DNA of 64,000 nt from Apium graveolens (Eukaryota; Streptophyta; Magnoliopsida; Apiales; Apiaceae). Location: positions 1 to 64,000 of the forward strand of contig NW_027417700.1 of NCBI RefSeq assembly GCF_009905375.1, written 5' to 3'. Below, in pieces: positions 21,699-31,687 of this stretch; positions within the stretch are counted from its first letter, which is position 1; every line of letters begins with the position of its first letter. A program made the translations under genes and the position numbers. The notes below the pieces were generated by a model. That model had not been told where the DNA came from, searched no databases, and saw nothing but the letters and a program-made list of their open reading frames with translations.

Positions 21699-24125
21699 AT
21701 GAGTAAGAAGGATATTGGAGTAAAAATCCCAGTTCTTGACAGAGACAGTTATCACCACTGGAAGGTGAAAATGCACCTTCATCTACTCTCCCAAGATGAA
21801 GGTTATGTAAACTGTATTGAGAATGGTCCTCACATTCCCCACAAAGTAGCCACAGTTGCTACGGCCACAATTGCTGTTGGTCAATCCATTCCAAAACCTA
21901 GAGCAGAATGGACAATGGAAGACACAGAAGAAGTCCACAAGGATAAGAAGGCTATGAACATTTTGTTTAATGGTCTTGACAAGGATATGTTTGATAATGT
22001 GATAAATTGCTCAACTGCCAAAGAGGTTTGGGACACAGTTCAGCTGCTGTGTGAAGGTACAGAACAAGTAAAAGAGAACAAGATGCAGCTTCTCATTCAA
22101 CAGTATGAGTATTTTCATTTTGAAGAAAATGAATCTTTAAATGACACATTTAACAGATTCCAAAAGCTGTTGAATGGATTGAAGCTGTATGGTAGAGTGT
22201 ACCAGGTGAAGGATTCAAATCTTAAATTCTTAAGATCCTTGCCAAAGGAATGGAAACCCATGACTGTCTCCTTAAGAAACTCTCAGGATTATAAGGACTT
22301 CACTCTTGAAAGATTATATGGAATCTTGAAGACTTATGAACTAGAGTTGGAACAGGATGAGGTATTGGAGAAGGGGAGAAAGAAAGGAAGTTCAGTTGCA
22401 TTGGTAGCTGAAAATGAGAGGGAATGCAGACAAGAAACTGTGAGATCTACATCAAACTCCAAAGATGGTACAAGATATCAGGAATCAAGCAAAGGAAAAG
22501 AGCAAGTTGCTGAGAATGAAGACAACTCCAGTCAAGATGACTCTGATAGTGTTGATGAGCATCTTGCATTTCTGTCCAGGAGATTTGCAAAGATGAAGTT
22601 TAAGAAAAACACTAGAGCCACTAAACCTCATAAGAACATGGTGGACAAATCAAAGTTCAAGTGTTTCAATTGTGGTATAAGTGGACACTTTGCAAGTGAG
22701 TGCAGAAAGCCAACTTCTGAAAAGAAGAAATTTGACCAAGTAGATTACAAGAAGAAATATTTTGATCTGCTCAAGCAAAAGGAAAGGGCTTTCATTACTC
22801 AAGAAAAAGATTGGGCAGCTGATGGAGAGGAAGAGAATGAAGATGTGGAGTATGTCAACTTAGCTCTCATGGCTGATTCTGAGGAAAATGAAGTTAGTTC
22901 ATCAAGCAATCAGGTAACAACTCAGGTAATCACTACTGATGTAACACAACTTACTAAAGAAGAGTGCAATGATGCTTTTAATGATATGTCTACTGAATTG
23001 TATCATTTGCGTGTGTCTCTTAAATCTCTTGCTAAAGAAAATAGTAGGATTAAAGAGAACAATCTGTTTTTAAGTAATAGAAATGCTATGTTAGAAGATA
23101 AGTTGATTGACCTAGAGAAAACCAAGCTGCATTGTATATCTGTTGAGAATGAACTAGCTGAATCTATTAAGAAAGTAGAAATACTTTCTAATCAATTAAA
23201 GAGAGAGCAAGAGGTGATTAAAGCCTGGAAAACATCTAGGGATGTTAGTGCTCAAATTGCCAAGGTCCAAGGAATTGAATCATTCTGTGAAACTGCCTGG
23301 GATAAAAACAAAAAGAAACTGGAATTAATTGATGGGCTGTCAACGGATGTGGAATCAACGGATGATGAAGGTTATCCGTTGAAGGAAGAAAATGAGCATC
23401 CGTTGAAGGTTCCTCAATTAAAACAGGCAGATGTTTCTAATAGTGAAAATCTAAAGAAACTCAACAAAAAGTTTGGTTCAACTTCCAAGAACTTTGTTAA
23501 AGAAGAAGCAAGCACATCCAAAGATATCAGTAAGGTGAATATAGGGCACATGACCTTAGAACAGTTAAATAATAGGCTCAAGATGGTTGAGGATAAAAAG
23601 GAAACTAAAAGAAAATCTAACAGAAATGGGAAGGTAGGTGTTAACAAACATAACAATTACACACCTGATAGGTATGCTCCTAGAAAAAGCTGTGTGCATT
23701 GTAGAAGTGTTAATCATCTATCTGCTAATTGCAAATCTATTAAGAAAACCCCCATAACTGTACCCTCTTCCATGCCTAACATGTCTGCATCATCTCTACA
23801 TGCTACGCCTACTATGTCTCAACAGAATCCTTATGCACATTTTGCAAACATGCCATATTTTAACAATCCTTATCTTGCTGCATTTAGTATGCCTCAAATG
23901 CCATACAATATGCCTATGTGGAATAACATGTATGCACAATCCATGCCTTATCATATTCCAAATGTGCTAAATGATTCTGTGACTAACCCTACACCTCAAC
24001 CAACTACATCCAAGACCAAGGTTGACTCAAAGTTACCTAAGTCTAGAGATGCAGGAGGAATGAAGTCTAGGAGAAAGGCTAACAAGAATGGACCCAAGGA
24101 AACTTGGGTACCAAAATCAAATTGA
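21699..24125 (+). CDS. gag: X1 gag (808 aa)
   Basis: Intact capsid/nucleocapsid polyprotein. Start ATG 21699 is the first after the PBS (MSKKDIGVKIPVLD). The N-terminal copia gag region (DSYHHWKVKMHLHL, then CEGTEQVKENKMQLLIQQYE) covers about residues 1-220. A CCHC zinc knuckle CFNCGISGHFASEC is at 322-335. A long coiled-coil spans about 430-530 and a second knuckle CVHCRSVNHLSANC lies at 665-678. A Met/Asn/Pro-rich tail ends in KETWVPKSN. Between coiled coil and second knuckle, four copies of the family-X motif (23340, 23355, 23374, 23398) are translated as STD or YPL/HPL. At 808 residues it is long for copia gag but fits Sireviruses. Confidence 0.95.
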   Translation: MSKKDIGVKIPVLDRDSYHHWKVKMHLHLLSQDEGYVNCIENGPHIPHKVATVATATIAVGQSIPKPRAEWTMEDTEEVHKDKKAMNILFNGLDKDMFDNVINCSTAKEVWDTVQLLCEGTEQVKENKMQLLIQQYEYFHFEENESLNDTFNRFQKLLNGLKLYGRVYQVKDSNLKFLRSLPKEWKPMTVSLRNSQDYKDFTLERLYGILKTYELELEQDEVLEKGRKKGSSVALVAENERECRQETVRSTSNSKDGTRYQESSKGKEQVAENEDNSSQDDSDSVDEHLAFLSRRFAKMKFKKNTRATKPHKNMVDKSKFKCFNCGISGHFASECRKPTSEKKKFDQVDYKKKYFDLLKQKERAFITQEKDWAADGEEENEDVEYVNLALMADSEENEVSSSSNQVTTQVITTDVTQLTKEECNDAFNDMSTELYHLRVSLKSLAKENSRIKENNLFLSNRNAMLEDKLIDLEKTKLHCISVENELAESIKKVEILSNQLKREQEVIKAWKTSRDVSAQIAKVQGIESFCETAWDKNKKKLELIDGLSTDVESTDDEGYPLKEENEHPLKVPQLKQADVSNSENLKKLNKKFGSTSKNFVKEEASTSKDISKVNIGHMTLEQLNNRLKMVEDKKETKRKSNRNGKVGVNKHNNYTPDRYAPRKSCVHCRSVNHLSANCKSIKKTPITVPSSMPNMSASSLHATPTMSQQNPYAHFANMPYFNNPYLAAFSMPQMPYNMPMWNNMYAQSMPYHIPNVLNDSVTNPTPQPTTSKTKVDSKLPKSRDAGGMKSRRKANKNGPKETWVPKSN

Positions 24126-24129
24126 TTGA

Positions 24130-27100
24130 TTTTATGGTGTGCAGGGAAATAGAAGAAATCTATGGTACTTGGACAGTGGCTGTTCAAGACACATGACAGG
24201 AGATTTCTCCCTGCTCACAGAGTTTAAGGAAAGAGCTGGCCCTAGCATAACCTTTGGAGATGACAGCAAAGGGTTTACTATGGGATATGGCTTGATTTCA
24301 ACAAGGAATGTCATCATTGATGAAGTTGCATTAGTTGATGGTCTCAAACATAACTTACTGAGCATCAGTCAACTATGTGATAAAGGGAATACAGTTTTCT
24401 TCAATTCTGAAGCCTGTGTTGTCACTAGTAAGAAAGACAACAAAGTGGTTCTAACTGGAGTTAGAAAAGGAAATGTGTACTTAGCTGACTTCAACTCTGT
24501 AAATGCAGAATCTATTACTTGTCTCTTCAGCAAAGCAAGTTCAGTTGAGAGTTGGCTATGGCACAAGAAGCTATCCCATTTGAATTTCAAGACAATGAAT
24601 GATCTAGTCAAAAAGGACCTAGTAAGAGGAATTCCTCTTGTTGAATTCTCAAGGGATGGTTTGTGTGATGCTTGTCAGAAAGGCAAACAAAGGAAAGCAT
24701 CATTCAAAAAGAAGCTTGAAACAACAATTGATGAACCATTACAGCTGCTACATATGGATTTGTTTGGACCAGTCAATGTATTGTCAATTGCAAGAAAAAG
24801 ATATTGCTTAGTGATTGTAGATGATTTCTCAAAGTTTTCATGGGTCTATTTTCTTGGATCAAAGAATGAAGCAAGTGAAATCATTATCAATCACATCAGG
24901 CAAGTCAATAATCATCCTGACCTGAAGGTTAGGAATATCAGGAGTGACAATGGAACTGAGTTCAAGAATTTATCAATGAGGCTGTTCTGTGAAGAAAATG
25001 GAATCATGCATGAGTTCTCAGCTCCAAGAACACCTCAGCAAAATGGGGTAGTTGAAAGAAAGAACAGATCTTTAATTGAGGCTGCCAGAACAATGCTTGA
25101 AGAATCAAAGTTACTAACATATTTCTGGGCTGAAGCTGTTAATTGTGCCTGTTTCACTCAAAATATCTCTTTGATCAATCAAGCTAAAGGCATGACTCCT
25201 TATCAGTTGTTCAAGAGAAGAAAACCAACTCTAAACTTTCTTCATGTCTTTGGATGTAAATGCTTTATACTAAGGAATCAATCTGACCATAAAGGGAAGT
25301 TTGATGCAAAGGCTGATGAAGGGATATTTGTTGGTTATTCAGCTGGAAAATCTTATAGGGTCTACAATCTAAGAACCAACATTGTTATGGAATCTGTGCA
25401 TGTTGTGTTTGATGATAAAAAGATTGATGGACTAACAGATGAGGGACAATATGAGAGACTCAAATTTGACAACATTGAGATATATTGTGATGATAGTGAA
25501 GAGGAGACTGATGGAGATAACACTTCAAAAGGGATTCAAAACATGCCCTTGGATAATGCACAAAATACTGCATCCGTTGAAAGTCAGAATTCTGCATCAT
25601 GCAGTATCCATTGAAAGACATGGTGTATCATCCGTTGAAGTACTAAATGAAGCATCCGTTGATAATAGTTTATCAACGGATAATCGATTTACATCATCAG
25701 TTGATAGAACTCCAAGTTCCCTGCAAAGGACCAACAACTCAGGGGGAGTTTCAACTAGTCAACACTCTGTCTCACATCATGACAATACTGAGGCCACCTC
25801 ATCTAGAGCACATCTTCCACTTCAAAGGAAATGGACCAAGAATCATCCCTTTGAACTGATCATTGGTGATGCATCATCTAAAGTGCAAACAAGAAGAGCT
25901 ACTCAAGATGAATGTCTGTATAGTAGTTTTCTATCTCAGGAGGAACCTAAGAAAGTGGAACAAGCCTTATTGGATCCAGATTGGATATTAGCTATGCAGG
26001 AAGAGCTAAACCAATTTGACAGAAACCAAGTTTGGAAGCTGGTACCCAAACCAAAGAACAAGAGTCCTATTGACACAAAATGGGTATTCAGAAACAAGAT
26101 GGATGAAAATGGCATTATCATAAGGAATAAAGCCAGATTGGTTGCTAAAGGCTATTCTCAGCAAGAGGGAATAGATTTTGATGAGACATATGCTCCTGTT
26201 GCAAGACTTGAAGCCATCAGAATTTTTCTAGCCTATGCAGCTCATGCCAATTTCAAAGTCTATCAAATGGATGTTAAGAGTGCATTTCTAAATGGGAAAT
26301 TAGAGGAAGAAGTCTATGTAAGTCAACCTCCAGGATTTGAAGATCCAAATTTTCCAGACTATGTATATTATCTGTTGAAAGCACTCTATGGACTGAAGCA
26401 AGCACCTAGAGCCTGGTATGAAACCTTATCAAAATTTCTTTTGGAGAATCACTTCAATAGAGGTACTGTTGATAAAACTCTCTTCTTTAGGAATGTTAAT
26501 GGCTCTAGTATACTTGTTCAAATTTATGTAGACGACATAATATTTGGGTCTAAAGATGATAAACTTTGTAAAAAGTTTGCTAAGCTAATGCAAAGTAATT
26601 ATGAAATGAGCCTTATGGGAGAACTAACCTATTTTCTTGGTTTACAAATTAAACAAGTTAGTAATGGAATTTTCATTAGTCAAACTAAATATATTCATGA
26701 TCTTTTAAAGAAGTTTGACTTAATGGAATGTTCATCTGCAAAAACTCCCATGGCCACTGCCACCAAACTTGAATTAAATAAGACTGAAAGGTATGTGGAC
26801 ATTACTAGTTATAGAGGCATGGTTGGTTCACTTTTATATTTAACTGCTAGCAGACCAGATATAATGTTTGCTACATGTCTGTGTGCTAGATTTCAAGCTG
26901 ATCCTAGAGAGTCTCACTTAATTGCTATCAAAAGGATTTTCAGATATCTCAAGGGTACACCAAATTTAGGTATTTGGTATCCTAGAGAATCTGGCTTTGA
27001 TCTAATTGGCTATTCAGATGCAGACTATGCAGGTTGCAAAATAGACAGGAAAAGTACAACAGGCTCCTGCCAATTCCTGGGAAACAAGCTTGTATCATGG

Positions 27101-27469
27101 TTTAGCAAAAAGCAAAATTCAGTCTCTACTTCTACAGCTGAGGCTGAATACATTGCTGCTGGAAGTTGCTGCTCTCAAGTGTTATGGATGAGAAATCAAC
27201 TCCTTGACTATGGACTTTATGTTGATAGAATTCCTATCTTTTGTGACAACACAAGTGCCATAGCCATAACAGAGAATCCTGTACAGCACTCAAGAACCAA
27301 GCACATTGATATCAAGTACCACTTCATTAGGGAGCATGTCATGAATGGTACAGTGGAACTACATTTTGTTCCAAGTGAACAACAAATTGCAGACATATTT
27401 ACCAAGCCACTTGATGAATCAACATTCACAAGATTAGTAAGTGAGCTAGGTATGCTTAATTACTCTTAA
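24130..27469 (+). pseudogene. pol: X1 pol (protease, integrase, RT, RNase H), one frameshift
   Basis: Opens in the +1 frame relative to gag, with no ATG before the protease. Domains: protease [11 protein letters not shown]; pre-integrase HHCC ([14 protein letters not shown]); integrase core ([27 protein letters not shown]); RT ([16 protein letters not shown]); RNase H ([26 protein letters not shown]); stop 27469. Compared with intact X2 pol, about 34 extra bases at 25580-25615 shift the frame in the integrase-RT linker. The first part therefore stops at 25614 and the second is read in another frame. The insert carries an extra, degenerate copy of the family-X motif (ATCCATTGA). Catalytic motifs on both sides are intact. 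Confidence 0.9.
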
Positions 27470-28019
27470 AATTCATGTCCTTATTGCAATTTGAATTGAA
27501 GCCTGAAATATATTAGTTGCTAGAACAAATTTGACTTTTAACAAAGTTTATACCATCAACGGATGTTTTCTATCCGTTGAAAGTCAAAATTGCTCTATCA
27601 ACGGATATTCATTATCCGTTGAAAGACAAATACATTTCTGGAATTTTTATCCGTCAACGGATAAAACTGAAGTACCTTTCAACGGATGACAATTTGCCTT
27701 ATCCGTTGAAATGTCACATCAGTTGATTCAGGTGTTTCACAGCCGTTGATTCTATTTTCTTAACCGTTGATACTCATACATACATCTGTATGTATTGGTT
27801 TTAAAGGTAGTTGTTAGAATACTTACAGTTTATTCTTAAACGGCTGAAATTCACTAACATATACTTATTGATTAATCTTTTACTAATTTTTTTTTTTTGA
27901 AAGCATATAAGCCCTTCTGATTTTTCATTTTTACTTTACGCTTTCTTAAAATTTCAAGCATTTACCATTTTCTCTCTGCAAAACCTTCAAGTTATTCTCT
28001 GCAATTTCTACTCACAACA
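27470..28019 (+). promoter_or_regulatory. X1 post-pol spacer: motif array, TATA box and ORF3 leader
   Basis: Seven exact family-X motifs lie in 27556-27709: forward at 27556, 27598, 27654, 27679; reverse at 27572, 27614, 27701. The pairs 27556/27572 and 27598/27614 form hairpins with 9-10 bp arms and 5-7 nt loops. Downstream is ATATAAG at 27905-27911, a pyrimidine-rich leader, and the start context AACAATGGC. The same arrangement occurs in X2 and X3. It reads as an internal promoter for ORF3. No transcript data. Confidence 0.6.
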
Positions 28020-30429
28020 ATGGCACCAGTCGTGAAAATTATGTCTCAATCTGGGTTCATCTATGAGAAGAACAATTTCATAGCTTTGGTAGAAAAGAAT
28101 GAAGCCCATTCAGACTATCACAAAATGATGGACTTCATCAAAAACTGTAAACTTAGCTATGCAATGCTGGAAGCCCCAACGATTTACTGTGAAGTAGTTG
28201 AGGAGATTTGGACAACTGCTGAGTTCAACTCCATAGATATGACTATCTCCTTCACTCTCAAAGGTAAAAATCACTGTATTAACTGTGATGATTTACAAGC
28301 ATGTTTTAAATTACCTGAGAACAATGCCATGACACCACACACTGATAATGATGTATCCAGCATGTTAGATTCCATAGGTTATTCTCTTAACTCTGCTAGT
28401 TTAGGGAGTATTAGAAGAAAAGGCCTTAGGAAAGAATGGAGTTTTCTTGGGGATGCCTTTATAAAGGTTTTCTCTGGGAAAATTAGTAATTTTGATGCCA
28501 TAACTTCATCTCTTGTTAATATGCTCTATATGCTTGTTTCTGATAGGTATTTTAACCTTAGCAACTATGTGATGCTAGAGTTAGGTACTAGATTAGGTAA
28601 CAAAGCTAATAGACCTAATAACATCTATTATGCTAGATTCTTTATGTTATTGGCTAACCATGTTGCTGATGGTTTGGTCATAATCAATGAGAATAATAAA
28701 CTCAAGTGCTGGGCATAAGAGAAAAGAGTTCTTGCAGATTTATTGAGAATGGATCTCAACAGCAGTGTGCCATTGGTATATTTACCAATCATGAATGCAC
28801 CTCAGGTAGGTGAGGTAATTGCTTCTACAACTCCTACTTCTTCCAACCCCTCTATTTCTTTATCTTCTAGTGTGGCCATGAAATCTGTGACAATGCCCCA
28901 ACAGATTTCTACCAAGGTCACCAAAACTAAACTTTCAAAATCAAAGACAAAGAAAACCACCTCTGTTGTTTCTCAAAAGACAACAGTTGTAACACCAACC
29001 ATTAACCCTGAGGGGAGTGAACAGGGTGTGAGTGGTGAGGGGAGGGGTGAACATCAAAGAAACCCCCAGGATAAGGAAGGAGAGTTAAGTGCTTCCCAAG
29101 CTAGCCAAGCCACAGTTTCTCAAAAAGCTGTGGTGGTTGAAAAGGTATCTAGCACATCCCTAGTTGCATCCTCCCAAAAGGATGTTACTATTGAAAATAG
29201 TTCCCAACCAGGAACACAGAACAAACGAGGGAGGGACACTGAAGCCAAACACTCACCAACAAAAGCTTTTATTAGAAGAAAGAAGGCTAGAACCCAATCT
29301 TCTACACAGGGTGCACACACTGCACAGATACATCCATCTGTATCTATGCCTTCTCAAACTCAGGTTGATGTGGCTCCAATAAATGTGGAGTCACAGCCCC
29401 ATTCTCTCACAATAATCACACATCAATCACCAAACACTTCATCACCATCTCTGGATGTGGATATGTTATTCCCATCAATTCCTGATTCTCCCTCTTTACA
29501 ACTCAGGGAGGAGCCCCACTCAAATACAGGTGATCATCATCTCTTAGATGATTTGTTGGATCACCCGCAAATTCTTTCAGATATAATTGAAGGATCTGTG
29601 TCACCACATCTCAAATCAATCTACACAGATTCAACAGTTATATCACTTTCAATTTCAACTTCTTTTCCTTCTTCAACGGATATCACTCATCTGTTGACAA
29701 GTGGTTGCTCTTCAACGGATAAGCTTAACAGCAGTTATCCGTTGATAACATCAGTTTCACCTTCAACGGATATTCCACATCCGTTGATAGTCTCTCCACA
29801 CATAACTGAATCAATTCCAAGTGTAGAAGACATGAATACTGTGCAATCACTCTTAGGATTGAGGGAAGGGAATGAAAATTTGAGTGAGAGGCTGGGTTGC
29901 TCCCAGGCAAAAGGAGAGATTGAGAGCTCAAAAATGCATGCTATTTCTTCCAGCATGGCAAAAGTAAGTGAGAGGAGTACCACCTTAGTAGGTGAAGGTG
30001 AGGGAGTGAGTTGTGTGAGCCAGGGGGAGCCCCTGATGCAAGAAAATAGAGAAAAAGAGAGAAAGGCAGGTACAGTAGATATAAGGGTGGAACCAGCCAT
30101 TGCTAGTGAGTCAATGATTGTGGATGATGCTGAAAAGGAAAGACAATTTCAGCAACATTACAAAGCTATAATTGATAACATTTCCTTGGATGCTGACACT
30201 TTTACTCATCCTGTGTCAGCCTATCAAATGTTGGCTGCTCAGGGCAATGAGGAGGCAGAAAAGACACTACATCTAGTACACACAACAGAATCTCTTCAAA
30301 GGGATAAAGCTGCTATTAACAAGATGCCTTCTACAGCTGGTGAGCCATCTGAGGAATTTGGAGTAAATTCTGATGATGATGACTCTGTTTCTTTTGATGG
30401 AAGCATGAACTTAGGGGGGGATGAAGGCC
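28020..30429 (+). pseudogene. X1 ORF3, 5' part (continues at 43620)
   Basis: Starts MAPVVKIMSQ. The N-terminal domain (1-232) has KLPE (97-100), KEW (138-140), SNFDAI (156-161) and YYARF (203-207), aligning with Y3 ORF3. A TAA at 28716-28718, where X2 and X3 have CAA, interrupts the frame. Reading resumes through Ser/Thr/Pro-rich sequence with a basic, bipartite NLS-like stretch NKRGRD...RRKKAR (about residue 401-425). Family-X motifs encode STD/YPL repeats around 29670-29790. X2 splits the codons after NLGGDEG. No membrane segment seen. Function unknown. Confidence 0.75.
30425..30429. repeat. X2 target-site duplication (left copy), AGGCC
   Basis: AGGCC is repeated at 43615-43619, flanking the ends of X2. 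Removing X2 and one copy joins the two ORF3 parts in frame, proving insertion into X1 ORF3. Confidence 0.95.
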
Positions 30430-31495
30430 TGTTATTCCTAGAGGACTAACAATGAGATTTACAGAAGGGGGGTTGAATGTAAATCTCAAAACTTTTTCAG
30501 GTTTTGAGAAGTTTATTAAAGCAGTGTGTTCTAGATGAACAAGTGTATGAATTGCTTTGAGCTAATGCAGACAGATATATATTCAAACACAAAATGTAAA
30601 GAACACAACAAACTTTAAAAACTTTTCTGGTGGATTTGTTGTTCCACCAGAGATGGTATATTAGAAAATCTGTGTTCAACAATGTTGATCACAGCTGCAT
30701 CCTAGTACAAACTAGATGAATTTTCTCTCAAGATATTTCTTAACAGCTCTGGAAAAAATCTCTCTCTAATTACTAGCTTCTTCTTGGTTTATATATTACC
30801 AAGTGTACAAGTGAAAAACAATATAAAATTACAATAGTAAAATAAGTTCTTCACTTGCTTCTTTTCCTGTTCACTCAAGTACTTTGTTGACTATTGCAAC
30901 TTTGTACTAAAGAAGAACGGCTGCTTTTTCTGTTGATCCTGAAATTCGGCTACCACATCTCAGCTTTTCTCTGTCAACCCATGTGCCTCTGTTTGTAGGT
31001 ACAACTACCACTTATCAACGGCTAATTAGCAGAACATCCGTTGAAGCTTTCATCCGTTGATGACTTCATCCGTTGAAGGATGTTATCCGTTGAAGCTTTC
31101 ATCCGTTGATGCTCTCATCCGTTGAAGGATGTTATCCGTTGAAGCTTTAGAGACATCCGTTGAAGCTTAGCTTCTCATCAGTTGAAGGTCTTTAAGTCAT
31201 CCGTTGATACCACTTCATTTATACAAAATTACAAGGCATGAAATATTTACAATTGGCCTTCCTATCTGCATATCATCTAGTAGTCAACATGACTCATAGT
31301 TTCTCTCAACTTCTAAGAATTACATTTTAAATACAGAGACTGAAATATGCTACAATACTAGACTTATTTCTAAGTAAAGCTACACCATCAATGGATAGCC
31401 AAAGTGGTCTTATCCGTTGAGGTTACAGACACTAAATTTCTACTTAAGTGTTTTGTTAAACATATCATCAAACTAATGCACATATATTCCTAACA
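30430..31495 (-). repeat. X2 3' LTR
   Basis: 1066 bp, sense TGTTAGG...GGAATAACA. A cluster of ATCCGTTGA (sense TCAACGGAT) lies at about 31030-31210, with further copies towards 31420. Where X1 has TATAAAG in its LTR, X2 has TACAAAG in both LTRs, so the source element already had the weaker box. Confidence 0.95.
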
Positions 31496-31507
31496 ATCTC
31501 CCCCTAT
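31496..31507 (-). other. X2 polypurine tract
   Basis: Sense ATAGGGGGAGAT directly upstream of the LTR start TGTTAGG. The identical 12-mer occurs inside X2 ORF3 at 33826-33837. Confidence 0.85.
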
Positions 31508-31687
31508 TTATGTCTATAAGAACTGTAGGCATAAATTCAGGATTAACTTGATGATAACAAAACACTTAACAAATATTTGAATTGAAACTAAGTAGAAATA
31601 TAAAAAGTGCTGCAAAAGTGTATGTACTAGGAGGTAATTGAAGATTTACAGTATTTCCAAGGGTGCTCCTCTAGCCTGAGCAAATCA

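Noticed and set aside
24088..24144. A mini-intron joining gag to pol (GT at about 24108 to AG at 24144)
   Set aside because: About 37 nt is too short for a plant intron; if splicing occurs the donor must lie further upstream. Kept only as an open question.
30497..30682. Identical 61-residue ORFs at 30497-30682 and 42616-42801
   Set aside because: They are antisense readings of the two X2 LTRs; the repetition comes from the LTR pair, not from a gene.
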